From: Bacillota bacterium
GTDB lineage: Bacteria; Bacillota; Clostridia; Lachnospirales; Lachnospiraceae
Length of the DNA: 64,000 bases
Assembly (NCBI GenBank): GCA_023439505.1
Contig: JAEXNR010000007.1
Span: forward strand, 1-64,000
Direction of reading: 5' to 3'
Shown here: positions 1 through 7,638 of the stretch, one piece after another
How the letters are laid out: the number at the start of each line of letters is the position of its first letter
How positions within the stretch are numbered: position 1 is the stretch's first letter
Translations under genes and position numbers: made by a program
The notes under the pieces: generated by a model
Database searches by the model: none
What the model was told of the DNA's origin: nothing
The model's input: only the letters and a program-made list of their open reading frames with translations

Positions 1-60
1 AAATTAGTCTGCTTATGCGATGTGGATAACCTACCTGAGAAATGGCAAAACAGAGGATAG
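1..60 (+). CDS. C-terminal tail of an unidentified upstream gene (partial)
   Basis: Frame 1 is open from the first base and ends at a TAG stop, giving a tail that reads roughly CLCDVDNLPEKWQNRG. Twenty codons without a stop are weak evidence and I do not recognise the sequence. Its position just before the NusG-II/Gx pair would fit any member of a redox or membrane operon, but nothing proves this. It may equally be non-coding. Confidence 0.3.
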   Translation, partial: KLVCLCDVDNLPEKWQNRG

Positions 61-142
61 ATTTCCACAATTACTGTTTTGAGCAAAATCAGAGAAATAT
101 AAAGAAGTTTACCTTTCAGAGCTGGCATTCCATGTTATTCGC

Positions 143-171
143 TTGACAATTTGTAAGGTACATATTATCAT
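143..171 (+). promoter_or_regulatory. SigA-type promoter for the NusG-II/Gx pair
   Basis: TTGACA (143-148) and TATCAT (166-171) are separated by 17 bases. A start site near 178 leaves room for the strong Shine-Dalgarno sites found at 225-232 and 274-279. Confidence 0.6.
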
Positions 172-284
172 TTAAAGGATGTAAACGGATCATAATGGAC
201 AAATATTTAAAAAATATAAGGGATAAAAGGAGCTATATGCTTAGAAGGCCGACAGATTGCCCCTTTTATCAGTCAGGTGAAGGT

Positions 285-653
285 ATGCTGAAAAGAAATG
301 ATATTATATTAATCGGAGTAATTGTTCTTTTGGGATTGACTGCATTCTTTGTTATGAAGATGACAAGATCGGACGGAAGTCAGGTTCTGGTTACGATTGA
401 CGGCAAAAAATATCAATCTTTCGAGCTGAATAAAGATATGAAATTCACCATTCATCTTGAGAACAAAGAAGAAAACACCTTTGAAATCAAGGACGGTTAT
501 GTAAAGATGGTGGATGCTACCTGTCCCGATAAATTATGTGTACAACATAGTGGAATACATTACAATCATGAGACCATTGTTTGTCTGCCCCATAAAGTAG
601 TCCTTCAGATCGTAGGTGGGGAAGAGGATGATGTCGACTTCAAAGTGAAATAA
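285..653 (+). CDS. NusG domain II-containing membrane-anchored protein (EetA-like)
   Basis: A 122-residue protein with one N-terminal membrane segment (about residues 7-24) followed by a small extracytoplasmic domain. The domain carries the family's cysteine pattern, CPDKLC (Cys80, Cys85) and VCLPHK (Cys100). From memory, this NusG-II family pairs with Gx transporter proteins and includes EetA of the Listeria extracellular electron transfer locus; function here is inferred only. The start was chosen for family length and an AGGTGA site five bases upstream; an in-frame ATG at 237 with AAAAGGAG is a real alternative and would add 16 residues. It lies 9 bases before the Gx gene, so the two are almost certainly co-transcribed. 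Confidence 0.8.
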   Translation: MLKRNDIILIGVIVLLGLTAFFVMKMTRSDGSQVLVTIDGKKYQSFELNKDMKFTIHLENKEENTFEIKDGYVKMVDATCPDKLCVQHSGIHYNHETIVCLPHKVVLQIVGGEEDDVDFKVK

Positions 654-662
654 GGAGCTGAG

Positions 663-1157
663 ATGAAAACTAAAAAAATAGCAACCTACGGACTTCTTGT
701 TGCGCTTGCCTTTATTCTAAGCTATTTGGAAACATTAATACCCATTCCCATACCGATATATGGTATTAAACTTGGTCTTGCCAATCTTGTAGTGATTGTC
801 GGACTCTATGGCATGGGAATAAAGGAAGCCTTTGCATTATCACTGATTCGTATTGTATTGGTTGGATTTACCTTCGGTAATCTCCAGATGATGTTATTTA
901 GTCTCTCTGGGGGATTGTTAAGTTGGTTCTGTATGGTAATGTTTAAGAAACTAAAGTTTTTCAGTATGGTAGGTGTCAGTGTAATCGGCGGTATTATGCA
1001 TAATGTGGGACAAATCCTTGTAGCTGTCTGGGTGGTAAATAATATTAACATCGTTTATTATCTGCCGGTTTTATTGATTTCAGGCGTCATTACAGGGGCC
1101 CTGATCGGGATGCTTGGTTCTCTCATTTTAGTCCGGTTGAACAAATTTCTTCGGTAA
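663..1157 (+). CDS. Gx transporter family protein (heptaprenyl diphosphate synthase component I-like, EetB-like)
   Basis: A 164-residue, very hydrophobic protein with about five predicted membrane segments and the family's conserved N-terminal region (YLETLIPIPIPIYGIKLGLAN) ending in a Gly-rich membrane core. The family is annotated as Hpre_diP_synt_I or Gx transporter; members resemble ECF S-components rather than enzymes, and the EetB protein of Listeria belongs here (recalled, not searched). It follows the NusG-II gene closely, with a GGAG Shine-Dalgarno site overlapping the upstream stop region. No ndh2, pplA or apbE partner is visible in the window, so a role in extracellular electron transfer is only a possibility. 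Confidence 0.82.
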   Translation: MKTKKIATYGLLVALAFILSYLETLIPIPIPIYGIKLGLANLVVIVGLYGMGIKEAFALSLIRIVLVGFTFGNLQMMLFSLSGGLLSWFCMVMFKKLKFFSMVGVSVIGGIMHNVGQILVAVWVVNNINIVYYLPVLLISGVITGALIGMLGSLILVRLNKFLR

Positions 1158-1208
1158 TTCATAGGCAGAGGAAATGATGATTGATTACGAAACGAATTCA
1201 TTCAGATA

Positions 1209-1247
1209 GAAATATGTAGCCACAGCTACATATTTCTTTTTGGTTTT
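1209..1247 (+). terminator. Rho-independent terminator after the Gx gene
   Basis: A perfect 12-bp stem, GAAATATGTAGC (1209-1220) pairing with 1225-1236 across a CACA loop, followed by a T-rich tract. Confidence 0.85.
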
Positions 1248-1316
1248 ATAGTAAGATGTAATCAATAAGTCGGTGATTACCTATTAATATCAACAGATTA
1301 AATCGGAGGATATCGT

Positions 1317-2033
1317 ATGATCAGAAAAATAATAAAAATCAATGAAGAATTATGTAATGGCTGTGGGTTATGTGTCAGTGCCTGCCATGAATCAGCCATC
1401 GGGATCGTTAATGGAAAAGCAAAATTATTAAGGGATGATTATTGTGACGGATTGGGAAATTGTCTGCCGGTTTGTCCTACCAATGCCATTCACTTTGAAG
1501 AAAGGGAAGCATTGGAGTACAATGAAGAAGAGGTATTAAATAATATGAAACATAAAATGCAAAAGAAACAGCCGGAACACGCGATGGGCTGCCCGGGCTC
1601 CATGGCAAGAAACCTTTCCCCAAAGGAAAAGGAGAGCGATAAGAAGGAAGAGATAACCGCCACAACTTTGTCTCAGTTGAGACAGTGGCCGGTTCAAATC
1701 CAGCTGGTTCCAGTCAATGCTCCTTATTTTCACAATGCTGACCTTTTGATTGCAGCAGATTGTACCGCATATGCTTATGGAAACTTTCATCAGTTTATGA
1801 AAAATAAGATTACCTTAATCGGCTGTCCCAAGCTCGATGATACGGATTATTCAGAAAAACTTGCACAAATTCTGATACAAAATGAGATAAAGAGTGTTAC
1901 GGTTATTCGTATGGAGGTTCCTTGCTGCGGAGGGATTGTTCAATATGTTAAAAGTGCACTGTCTAAGAGTGGAGAAATCATCCCATGGAAGGTGATCACA
2001 ATTTCAACAGACGGTCAGGTATTGGAAGATTAA
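1317..2033 (+). CDS. 4Fe-4S dicluster protein
   Basis: A 238-residue iron-sulfur protein. The N-terminus has a classical cluster motif (Cys13, Cys16, Cys19, Cys23) and a second set in the form CDGLGNC...C (Cys43, Cys49, Cys53). The C-terminal half has an isolated GCPKLDD motif and a VPCCGG motif, suggesting extra metal or redox cysteines. Similar proteins occur in many strict anaerobes but their electron partners are not established. The start has GGAGGA seven bases upstream. The peroxiredoxin begins 84 bases downstream with no terminator between, so the pair may form an oxidative-stress or electron-supply unit; that link is inference. Confidence 0.8.
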   Translation: MIRKIIKINEELCNGCGLCVSACHESAIGIVNGKAKLLRDDYCDGLGNCLPVCPTNAIHFEEREALEYNEEEVLNNMKHKMQKKQPEHAMGCPGSMARNLSPKEKESDKKEEITATTLSQLRQWPVQIQLVPVNAPYFHNADLLIAADCTAYAYGNFHQFMKNKITLIGCPKLDDTDYSEKLAQILIQNEIKSVTVIRMEVPCCGGIVQYVKSALSKSGEIIPWKVITISTDGQVLED

Positions 2034-2117
2034 TTCCGTCAGTTGCCGTTACCACCTGTAGCACAAGCGCATAATCTGTCATATGATTTAGTATTAAGCT
2101 TTGAAAAGGGGATTATT

Positions 2118-2867
2118 ATGGAAGACAGTTATGCAGTTCATATGCCGCTTATTGGTGAAATGGCACCTTCATTTCATGCTGTGACAACACAGGGAACGAT
2201 TAATTTCCCGCAAGATTTTAGAGGCAGGTGGGTAATATTCTTTTCTCATCCAGCGGATTTTACTCCTGTCTGTACTACTGAATTCATGACCTTTGCATCA
2301 ATGATGAAAGAGTTTGAGGCATTAAATACCCAATTGGTCGGTCTGTCGATTGACTCGATTTATTCCCATATTGCATGGCTGAGAAAGGTCAGAGAGTTTT
2401 CCTGGAAGGATATAAAACATGTGGATGTTACGTTTCCGCTGATTGCTGATATCAGCATGGACATCGCCAGAAGTTATGGGATGCTTCAGCCAAGTACGTC
2501 AACAACCCAGACCGTAAGAGCCGTATTTATTATTGATCCGGAAGGTAAAATCAGAGCCATGCTTTATTATCCGTTAACTCTTGGCCGTAATATGGAAGAA
2601 ATAAAACGAATGATTATCGCGTTACAGACAGCGGATAACGATAATGTTGCCACTCCTGCAAACTGGATGCCCGGGGATGATGTGATCCTTCCGGCACCCG
2701 GAACCTGCGGGGCTGCAATGGAGCGCATGGATCGCCCCGATGCGAATACGTATTGTCTGGATTGGTTCTTATGCTTTGAACAGAGAGCTTCGGATAATTA
2801 TTATTCCATGGAACCGGAATGGAATCCTTATCCCGGCTGTCTTTGCAACAGAAATTATAGTGAATAA
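2118..2867 (+). CDS. Peroxiredoxin, 1-Cys (Prx6-type) family
   Basis: A 249-residue cytoplasmic thiol peroxidase that would reduce H2O2 or organic peroxides. The active-site motif PADFTPVCTTEF is complete, with Pro45, Thr49 and the peroxidatic Cys52. Length and the long C-terminal arm match the Prx6/archaeal group rather than AhpC. The C-terminal segment contains several more cysteines (GTCGAAM, YCLDWFLCFEQ), which may act as resolving residues. An upstream TTG at 2043 opens a longer frame, but the ATG at 2118 has AAAAGGGG six bases before it and gives the family's normal N-terminus. It sits just downstream of the 4Fe-4S protein, a plausible electron source. Confidence 0.88.
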   Translation: MEDSYAVHMPLIGEMAPSFHAVTTQGTINFPQDFRGRWVIFFSHPADFTPVCTTEFMTFASMMKEFEALNTQLVGLSIDSIYSHIAWLRKVREFSWKDIKHVDVTFPLIADISMDIARSYGMLQPSTSTTQTVRAVFIIDPEGKIRAMLYYPLTLGRNMEEIKRMIIALQTADNDNVATPANWMPGDDVILPAPGTCGAAMERMDRPDANTYCLDWFLCFEQRASDNYYSMEPEWNPYPGCLCNRNYSE

Positions 2868-3125
2868 TTACAGGAGATGTAAGAAAGCAATCAGATTGAT
2901 GGTACTGATTAAGATCAGATCGTATCTTAAGTTTCGAAAATTACAGCTGATGGAAGCAATCATGTCCGCCATCAGCGATTACATAGAAAAAGTCTTTCTT
3001 ATTTTTGCTGGCAAAAACAAGGTCTTTGTTCGTTACATGTCTTGAAGTTTCAGGACATGCATGATTCGAATGGAAAAATGATAAGCAGGAGTTCGGTATC
3101 CTATGCAGCATGTCCGTGTCAGCAA

Positions 3126-3944
3126 CTACAAGAGAAAATATTTATGGATGATCTCTTTTACACCATCTTCTTTGCAGGAGTAATCACTGATGGTATCAGC
3201 AACGGCCTTGACTGATTCCAGACCATTCTTCATTGCAATCCCAAGACCGGCTTTCGAAAGCATGGAGATATCATTTTCACCATCACCGACCGCTATGGTT
3301 TTTGAAAGCGGCACCTGAAATAAATTACATACATATTCCATTCCAAGTCCTTTACTGGCATGTATGGAGGTGTACTCAAGACTATAGATGCTGGAAAACT
3401 CAGCATTTAGTACTTCCTTTGTCGAGTCTGACATTTCTTCTTTGAATTGCCTTAATTTACTTTTGTCTTTGCTCAACAGAAAGAATTTTAATGGCGCTTC
3501 TTTTAATCCAAAATCCTCACGTTCCAGATCAATGAGCTCGCACTGACAACCGCCTTTTTGATACCATTGATATTGATCATCATGATAATTAAATACAACA
3601 TAATTCTCCGTGTAAACATGACAGGTGATCTCATGTTTATTCGCATTATGAAATAATTGCTTCACCAAATGCAGCGGTATTGGTATGGTTTGCAGCGTTT
3701 TACCGGTATTATTATCGATGATATGTGCACCGTTTAGCGCAACTGTATAGGAATTGCCATATTCATAAAGGCCTAATTCTTTTACTGTTGTAAGGAGTAA
3801 ATCCTTATTTCTTCCGGAAGCTATGGATACCTTTACGCCTGCTTTACAGGCCACGCGGACAGCCTTCTTGTTATTTTCTGATATATTGTAGGGTTCCTGC
3901 TTTAATGTTCCGTCTACGTCTAAAAAAATCATTTCATATTTCAT
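3126..3944 (-). CDS. Cof-type HAD-IIB family hydrolase
   Basis: A 272-residue cytoplasmic phosphatase of the HAD superfamily. Motif I is FLDVDGTL (nucleophile Asp9, acid Asp11), motif II the SGR segment SIASGRN, and motif IV the GDGENDISML sequence near the C-terminus, all in place; the cap is of the C2B (Cof/YidA) type. Substrates in this family are usually sugar phosphates or pyridoxal phosphate and cannot be told from sequence. A longer frame starts at 3995, but that ATG overlaps a TATAAT hexamer (complement of 3995-4000) which looks like the -10 of its own promoter, so the downstream ATG with AGAAGGA is preferred. Confidence 0.88.
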   Translation of the reverse strand: MKYEMIFLDVDGTLKQEPYNISENNKKAVRVACKAGVKVSIASGRNKDLLLTTVKELGLYEYGNSYTVALNGAHIIDNNTGKTLQTIPIPLHLVKQLFHNANKHEITCHVYTENYVVFNYHDDQYQWYQKGGCQCELIDLEREDFGLKEAPLKFFLLSKDKSKLRQFKEEMSDSTKEVLNAEFSSIYSLEYTSIHASKGLGMEYVCNLFQVPLSKTIAVGDGENDISMLSKAGLGIAMKNGLESVKAVADTISDYSCKEDGVKEIIHKYFLL

Positions 3945-4151
3945 TACTATCATCATTCCTTCTGGTTCAATCTCTGGTTCATCTATCAAATTCATTATAC
4001 AGAACGTGACTCCGTTTTGCTATCGGGAAAGTGTATAAACAAATCAGAATAATGAAATATCCTTTGTAATAAATTCCTGAGGGACCGGTGTGAGATTGAA
4101 AATGTTCAATTGAGAGATATCAGAAAAGTTGACAAAAAGGGAAACAGTGAG

Positions 4152-4180
4152 TTGAATTCCTATCCGCCCTATGTTATATT
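4152..4180 (+). promoter_or_regulatory. Promoter of the Rrf2 regulator gene
   Basis: TTGAAT (4152-4157), 17 bases, TATATT (4175-4180). A TTGACA at 4129 has no matching -10 at normal spacing. Confidence 0.5.
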
Positions 4181-4188
4181 AATGTAAA

Positions 4189-4216
4189 ATGCGGAAAAGT
4201 TGAGTATGTTCCGCAT
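4189..4216 (+). promoter_or_regulatory. Inverted repeat in the leader of the Rrf2 gene
   Basis: ATGCGGAA (4189-4196) is perfectly repeated in reverse as TTCCGCAT (4209-4216), beginning at the predicted start of the transcript and ending just before the GAGGAGG ribosome site. It could be an autoregulatory operator or a 5' mRNA hairpin; the sequence differs from the palindrome in front of metY. Confidence 0.45.
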
Positions 4217-4235
4217 CCAATGAGGAGGATATGAT

Positions 4236-4673
4236 ATGAAAATATCAACAAAGGGAAGATATGCCCTGCGTCTTATGCTGGATCTGGCATTAAATAATAC
4301 CGGTGAGTATATTACGATCAAAAGTATTTCTTCCAGACAAAATATCTCTGACAAATATTTGGAACAGATTATCTCTTTGCTCAATCGTGCCGGTTATGTC
4401 AAAAGCATAAGAGGGGCTCAGGGTGGTTATAGACTGGCAAAGGATCCTCGTGAATATACTGTTGGAATGATTTTACGCCTTTCAGAGGGGAGCCTGGCAC
4501 CGATTGATTGTATACAGGAAGACGATGACTCTTGTACGAGAAGAAATGGCTGTGTAACCAGAGACGTATGGATTGAAGTATATGATGCCATCTGTGGAGT
4601 GGTAGACCATATTACCCTTCAGGATCTGGTTGAAAGACAATTGATCAAGGACGAACAGAATCGCGTGAATTAG
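4236..4673 (+). CDS. Rrf2 family transcriptional regulator (IscR/CymR-like)
   Basis: A 145-residue winged-helix regulator. The N-terminus (MKISTKGRYALRLMLDLA) and the wing region GYVKSIRGAQGGYRLA are diagnostic of Rrf2 proteins. Three cysteines, Cys92, Cys100 and Cys106, occupy the place of the iron-sulfur ligands of IscR, so cluster sensing is possible; CymR-type regulators of cysteine metabolism lack this triad. The next gene, 259 bases downstream, is metY with its own promoter and palindrome, which suggests control of sulfur assimilation. Strong GAGGAGG site seven bases from the ATG. Confidence 0.88.
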   Translation: MKISTKGRYALRLMLDLALNNTGEYITIKSISSRQNISDKYLEQIISLLNRAGYVKSIRGAQGGYRLAKDPREYTVGMILRLSEGSLAPIDCIQEDDDSCTRRNGCVTRDVWIEVYDAICGVVDHITLQDLVERQLIKDEQNRVN

Positions 4674-4788
4674 GTGGCTTTTTCACACAAAAGTATATCC
4701 TGTGAAATTAGTTCAGATGTTAAGCGTATTGTTATTGACAGGGAATTGTCAAACCGTTTCCTGTGTTATAAATAATTAATATACCCAC

Positions 4789-4817
4789 TTGACAAAATCT
4801 TCAATTGAGTATATTAT
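4789..4817 (+). promoter_or_regulatory. Promoter of metY
   Basis: TTGACA (4789-4794), exactly 17 bases, TATTAT (4812-4817). The leader holds neither a SAM-I riboswitch nor a T-box. Confidence 0.7.
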
Positions 4818-4832
4818 TATTTTAACAGAATT

Positions 4833-4858
4833 CATACTATATAAATATGAATAGTATG
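4833..4858 (+). promoter_or_regulatory. Palindromic operator candidate downstream of the metY start site
   Basis: CATACTAT (4833-4840) and ATAGTATG (4851-4858) form a perfect 8-bp inverted repeat with a 10-base spacer, starting about 10 bases after the expected transcription start. TTCATA/TATGAA (4831-4836, 4846-4851) forms a second overlapping dyad. The position suits a repressor site; the neighbouring Rrf2 protein is the obvious candidate ligand. Confidence 0.5.
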
Positions 4859-4932
4859 TTATAGAAAGAGTAATAAAGTCCAGGAAAATTTACATAATAA
4901 AATAATAAGAAAAGTGAACGGAGGAAAGAAAT

Positions 4933-6222
4933 ATGTCAGACAAAAAATTCAGATTTGAAACACTACAATTACATGTAGGACAGGAAAATGCAGATAGTGC
5001 AACGGGAGCAAGATGTGTTCCCATTTACCAGACATCATCCTATGTATTTGAAAATTCTGCCCAGGCAGAAGGACGGTTCGGATTAAGCGAAGGCGGAAAT
5101 ATTTATACCCGTATTATGAATCCTACCACAGACGTATTTGAACAAAGAATTGCAGCGCTAGAAGGCGGAGCCGCGGCTTTGGCAACCGCATCCGGTGCGG
5201 CTGCGGTAACTTACGCGATCCAAAATATCGCACATGCCGGTGATCACATTGTATCGGCTCAGACAATTTATGGCGGTACCTATAACTTATTTGCCCATAC
5301 GTTGGTGGACTTTGGTATTACCACAACTTTTGTTGATGCGGATGATGTAACAAACTTTGAAAAAGCAATTCAGCCAAATACGAAGGCAATCTTTATCGAG
5401 AGTCTTGGTAATCCCAATTCCAGTATCATTGATATAGAAGAAGTAGCAAAAATCGCTCATAATAACCGCATTCCGCTTATTGTTGATAACACCTTTGCCA
5501 CTCCTTACTTATTACGACCGATTGAATATGGTGCGGATATCGTTATTCATTCTGCCACCAAATTTATTGGAGGTCATGGCACATCCATTGGTGGTGTTAT
5601 CATTGACAGTGGTAAATTTGATTGGGAAGGATCCGGCAAATTCCCTTATTTGACAGAACCCAACCCGAGTTATCATGGGGTTAAATTCACCCAGGCAGTA
5701 GGCGCACTGGCTTATATTATTAAAGCAAGAGTTACCTTATTAAGAGATACCGGTGCAACGCTCAGCCCCTTCCATTCCTTCTTATTCCTGCAGGGACTGG
5801 AAACGCTTTCCTTACGTGTTGAACGGCATATTTATAACACCTTAAAGATTGTTACGTATCTGAGCAACCATCCTTTGGTGGAACAGGTAAATCACCCTTC
5901 CTTATCCGACAATCCTTATCATGACTTATATGAAAGATATTTCCCCAACGGTGCAGGTTCCATATTTACCTTTGAAATAAAGGGGGATGCGCAAATAGCG
6001 AAAAAGTTCATAGACAATCTGGAGATTTTCTCCTTACTTGCCAATGTAGCCGATGTAAAATCACTGGTAATCCATCCGGCAAGCACTACTCATTCCCAAC
6101 TTTCAGAAGAGGAGCTTGTTTTGTCCGGAATTAAGCCGAATACCATTCGTTTATCCATCGGTACGGAACATGTGGATGATCTGATTGAAGCGCTGGAACA
6201 GGCATTTAAAACACTGGATTAA
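4933..6222 (+). CDS. metY: O-acetylhomoserine aminocarboxypropyltransferase (O-acetylhomoserine sulfhydrylase)
   Basis: A 429-residue PLP enzyme of the Cys/Met metabolism family that makes homocysteine from O-acetylhomoserine and sulfide. The PLP lysine is Lys210 in the SATKFIGGHG motif, and the phosphate-binding region LATASGAAAVTYAI and the VDNTFATPYLLRP segment are intact. The length of about 430 residues fits MetY rather than the roughly 380-residue MetB/MetC/MetZ enzymes. GGAGGAAAG lies eight bases before the ATG. It is monocistronic: own promoter, strong terminator after the stop. Regulation is probably by the adjacent Rrf2 protein through the palindrome in its leader (inference). Confidence 0.93.
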   Translation: MSDKKFRFETLQLHVGQENADSATGARCVPIYQTSSYVFENSAQAEGRFGLSEGGNIYTRIMNPTTDVFEQRIAALEGGAAALATASGAAAVTYAIQNIAHAGDHIVSAQTIYGGTYNLFAHTLVDFGITTTFVDADDVTNFEKAIQPNTKAIFIESLGNPNSSIIDIEEVAKIAHNNRIPLIVDNTFATPYLLRPIEYGADIVIHSATKFIGGHGTSIGGVIIDSGKFDWEGSGKFPYLTEPNPSYHGVKFTQAVGALAYIIKARVTLLRDTGATLSPFHSFLFLQGLETLSLRVERHIYNTLKIVTYLSNHPLVEQVNHPSLSDNPYHDLYERYFPNGAGSIFTFEIKGDAQIAKKFIDNLEIFSLLANVADVKSLVIHPASTTHSQLSEEELVLSGIKPNTIRLSIGTEHVDDLIEALEQAFKTLD

Positions 6223-6295
6223 ACAATATACAATACAGAAGAGTTAAGAATAGAATTATTGTTTTTCTCTGATTTTTATAATTAACATATCCAAT

Positions 6296-6340
6296 AAAAG
6301 GATATCATATCTTCATTGCAAGGTATGATATCCTTTTTAT
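6296..6340 (+). terminator. Rho-independent terminator of metY
   Basis: AAAAGGATATCATA (6296-6309) pairs perfectly with 6324-6337, and the stem continues inward through TCTT/AAGG to a six-base loop. T-run at 6334-6338. The rest of the 308-base gap holds only the amidase promoter. Confidence 0.9.
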
Positions 6341-6410
6341 ACCGGGAAACAGGTTTTCATAGATGGCCCGCACTAAATTACATAAATATTAAGGAAAGAA
6401 GTCCGGATTA

Positions 6411-6441
6411 AAGTGAAATATATTTTACTTCTTCATATAAT
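6411..6441 (+). promoter_or_regulatory. Promoter with overlapping 20-base palindrome before the amidase
   Basis: GTGAAA (6413-6418), 17 bases, TATAAT (6436-6441). The -35 sits inside a near-perfect palindrome, AAGTGAAATA followed by TATTTTACTT (6411-6430), with one G-T mismatch, which looks like a dimeric repressor site. Confidence 0.5.
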
Positions 6442-6530
6442 AGAGTAAGAGTATGCTGAATCTAAAGATGCAGAAGGAACGACAACAAGCACTGCAGCTT
6501 TGGTATTCATAACAGGCAGGGGGAAGTCTT

Positions 6531-7400
6531 TTGGCAAAGGTTATATTGGATGCCGGACATGGCGGCAATGATCTCGGAATGGTCAACGATCACCGATATG
6601 AGAAAAATGATACGCTGGATTTGGCAATGGCGGTGGGCGAACTTTTAAAAAAGAACGGTGTTGAGGTGGTATATACAAGAGACAGGGATATCTATATGTC
6701 ACCGCTTAACAGGGTAATGAAAGCTAATAGCGAAAATGCAGATCTTTTTGTAACGATCCATCGAAATCACAGTCCCATCAGCGGAGAGTTGGAAGGGGTC
6801 CGTGGTTGTCTGGGTGAAAGGGGAGGGGTTCAGGAAGATGCCGCGACAAAAATTCTGCTGGGAATGGAAAAGCTAGGATTTCGAAATGCCGGTATCACGG
6901 AATTAACGGAGTTAATCGATCTGACGGATACGAAAATGCCCTCTTTATTATTGGATATTGGTTATATTAACTCTGATTCGGATAACGAAATATTCGATAA
7001 GAAATTTGACGAGATTGCACAGGTGATTGCCTCAGGAATTATGGAGGTATTGGGGGTAGAGGAGGAGAAGATGAATACAGAGGAAGTATTGCCATCAATG
7101 AATAAGGATGCCCTTTGTACAAATCAGAATTGCAGGGATTTCCCGGTTAGAATTGATGAAACTTCAGAACATACAAACAGACATTATATGGTTCAGGTGG
7201 GGTTATTCCGCCAATATAACAATGCTTTTCAGATGCAGTATCGGATACTCCAGTCAGGCTATCAGGCCGATATCGTGAACCAAGGGGATTTCTATGCCGT
7301 TCATGTAGGTGATTTTCAAGATATGGATGATGCGGTAGACTTTGAACGGGTTTTGCGAAGGGCAGGATATAATACACTTTTAGTATCTGTTGAGGAGTAA
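6531..7400 (+). CDS. N-acetylmuramoyl-L-alanine amidase with C-terminal SPOR domain
   Basis: A 289-residue protein: Amidase_3 domain (residues 1-175) plus a SPOR peptidoglycan-binding repeat (about 217-289, from HYMVQVGLF). Zinc ligands His10, Glu24 and His77 are visible in DAGHGG, YEKNDTLD and VTIHRNH. The catalytic Glu usually found in the ELGF/EVGF motif is replaced by Asp142 (LLLDIGYINS), so activity should be tested. There is no signal peptide, which suggests a mother-cell or lysis role, as for some spore amidases. The start is TTG with AGGGGGA seven bases upstream; no better start exists. Confidence 0.85.
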   Translation: MAKVILDAGHGGNDLGMVNDHRYEKNDTLDLAMAVGELLKKNGVEVVYTRDRDIYMSPLNRVMKANSENADLFVTIHRNHSPISGELEGVRGCLGERGGVQEDAATKILLGMEKLGFRNAGITELTELIDLTDTKMPSLLLDIGYINSDSDNEIFDKKFDEIAQVIASGIMEVLGVEEEKMNTEEVLPSMNKDALCTNQNCRDFPVRIDETSEHTNRHYMVQVGLFRQYNNAFQMQYRILQSGYQADIVNQGDFYAVHVGDFQDMDDAVDFERVLRRAGYNTLLVSVEE

Positions 7401-7496
7401 TCCGGTGGAAATAACTCAGCAGCCAACGCTCAGAAAATCAGGAGATAACGAGAAAGAAATGAAGAACGTAAAGTAATACGATCCTTCTTTCAAGAC

Positions 7497-7525
7497 TTGA
7501 CTTGTCATATTATTTCCTTTATAAT
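7497..7525 (+). promoter_or_regulatory. Promoter of the yicC-remA-rpoZ operon
   Basis: TTGACT (7497-7502), 17 bases, TATAAT (7520-7525): a near-consensus SigA promoter giving a leader of about 107 bases. Confidence 0.75.
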
Positions 7526-7583
7526 AAAAAGGATGAATTAGAAAGAGCATTCCATTGTTCAGTAGATATCATATAAATATAAG

Positions 7584-7614
7584 CAATCATGGCGGCTGAC
7601 TGCCGCCTTGATTG
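7584..7614 (+). promoter_or_regulatory. GC-rich hairpin in the yicC leader
   Basis: CAATCATGGCGGC (7584-7596) pairs with GCCGCCTTGATTG (7602-7614) across TGACT with a single T-T mismatch. No T-run follows, so it is not a simple terminator; it stands 24 bases before the yicC start codon and may affect mRNA stability or translation. Confidence 0.5.
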
Positions 7615-7638
7615 CCGATTATGAAAGAGTGGGCATCT

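Noticed and set aside
20..28. TGTGGATAA, a perfect DnaA-box complement
   Set aside because: Single copy with no cluster; not enough for an origin or a DnaA target.
2740..3045. A 101-codon frame overlapping the end of the peroxiredoxin
   Set aside because: Shadow of the peroxiredoxin C-terminus in another frame with no start signal.
3053..3115. GGACATGC/GCATGTCC inverted repeat between the peroxiredoxin and the HAD gene
   Set aside because: An 8-bp repeat separated by 47 bases with no T-run; may be chance.
4824..4932. SAM riboswitch or T-box in the metY leader
   Set aside because: None of the conserved cores is present; the leader has only the dyad.
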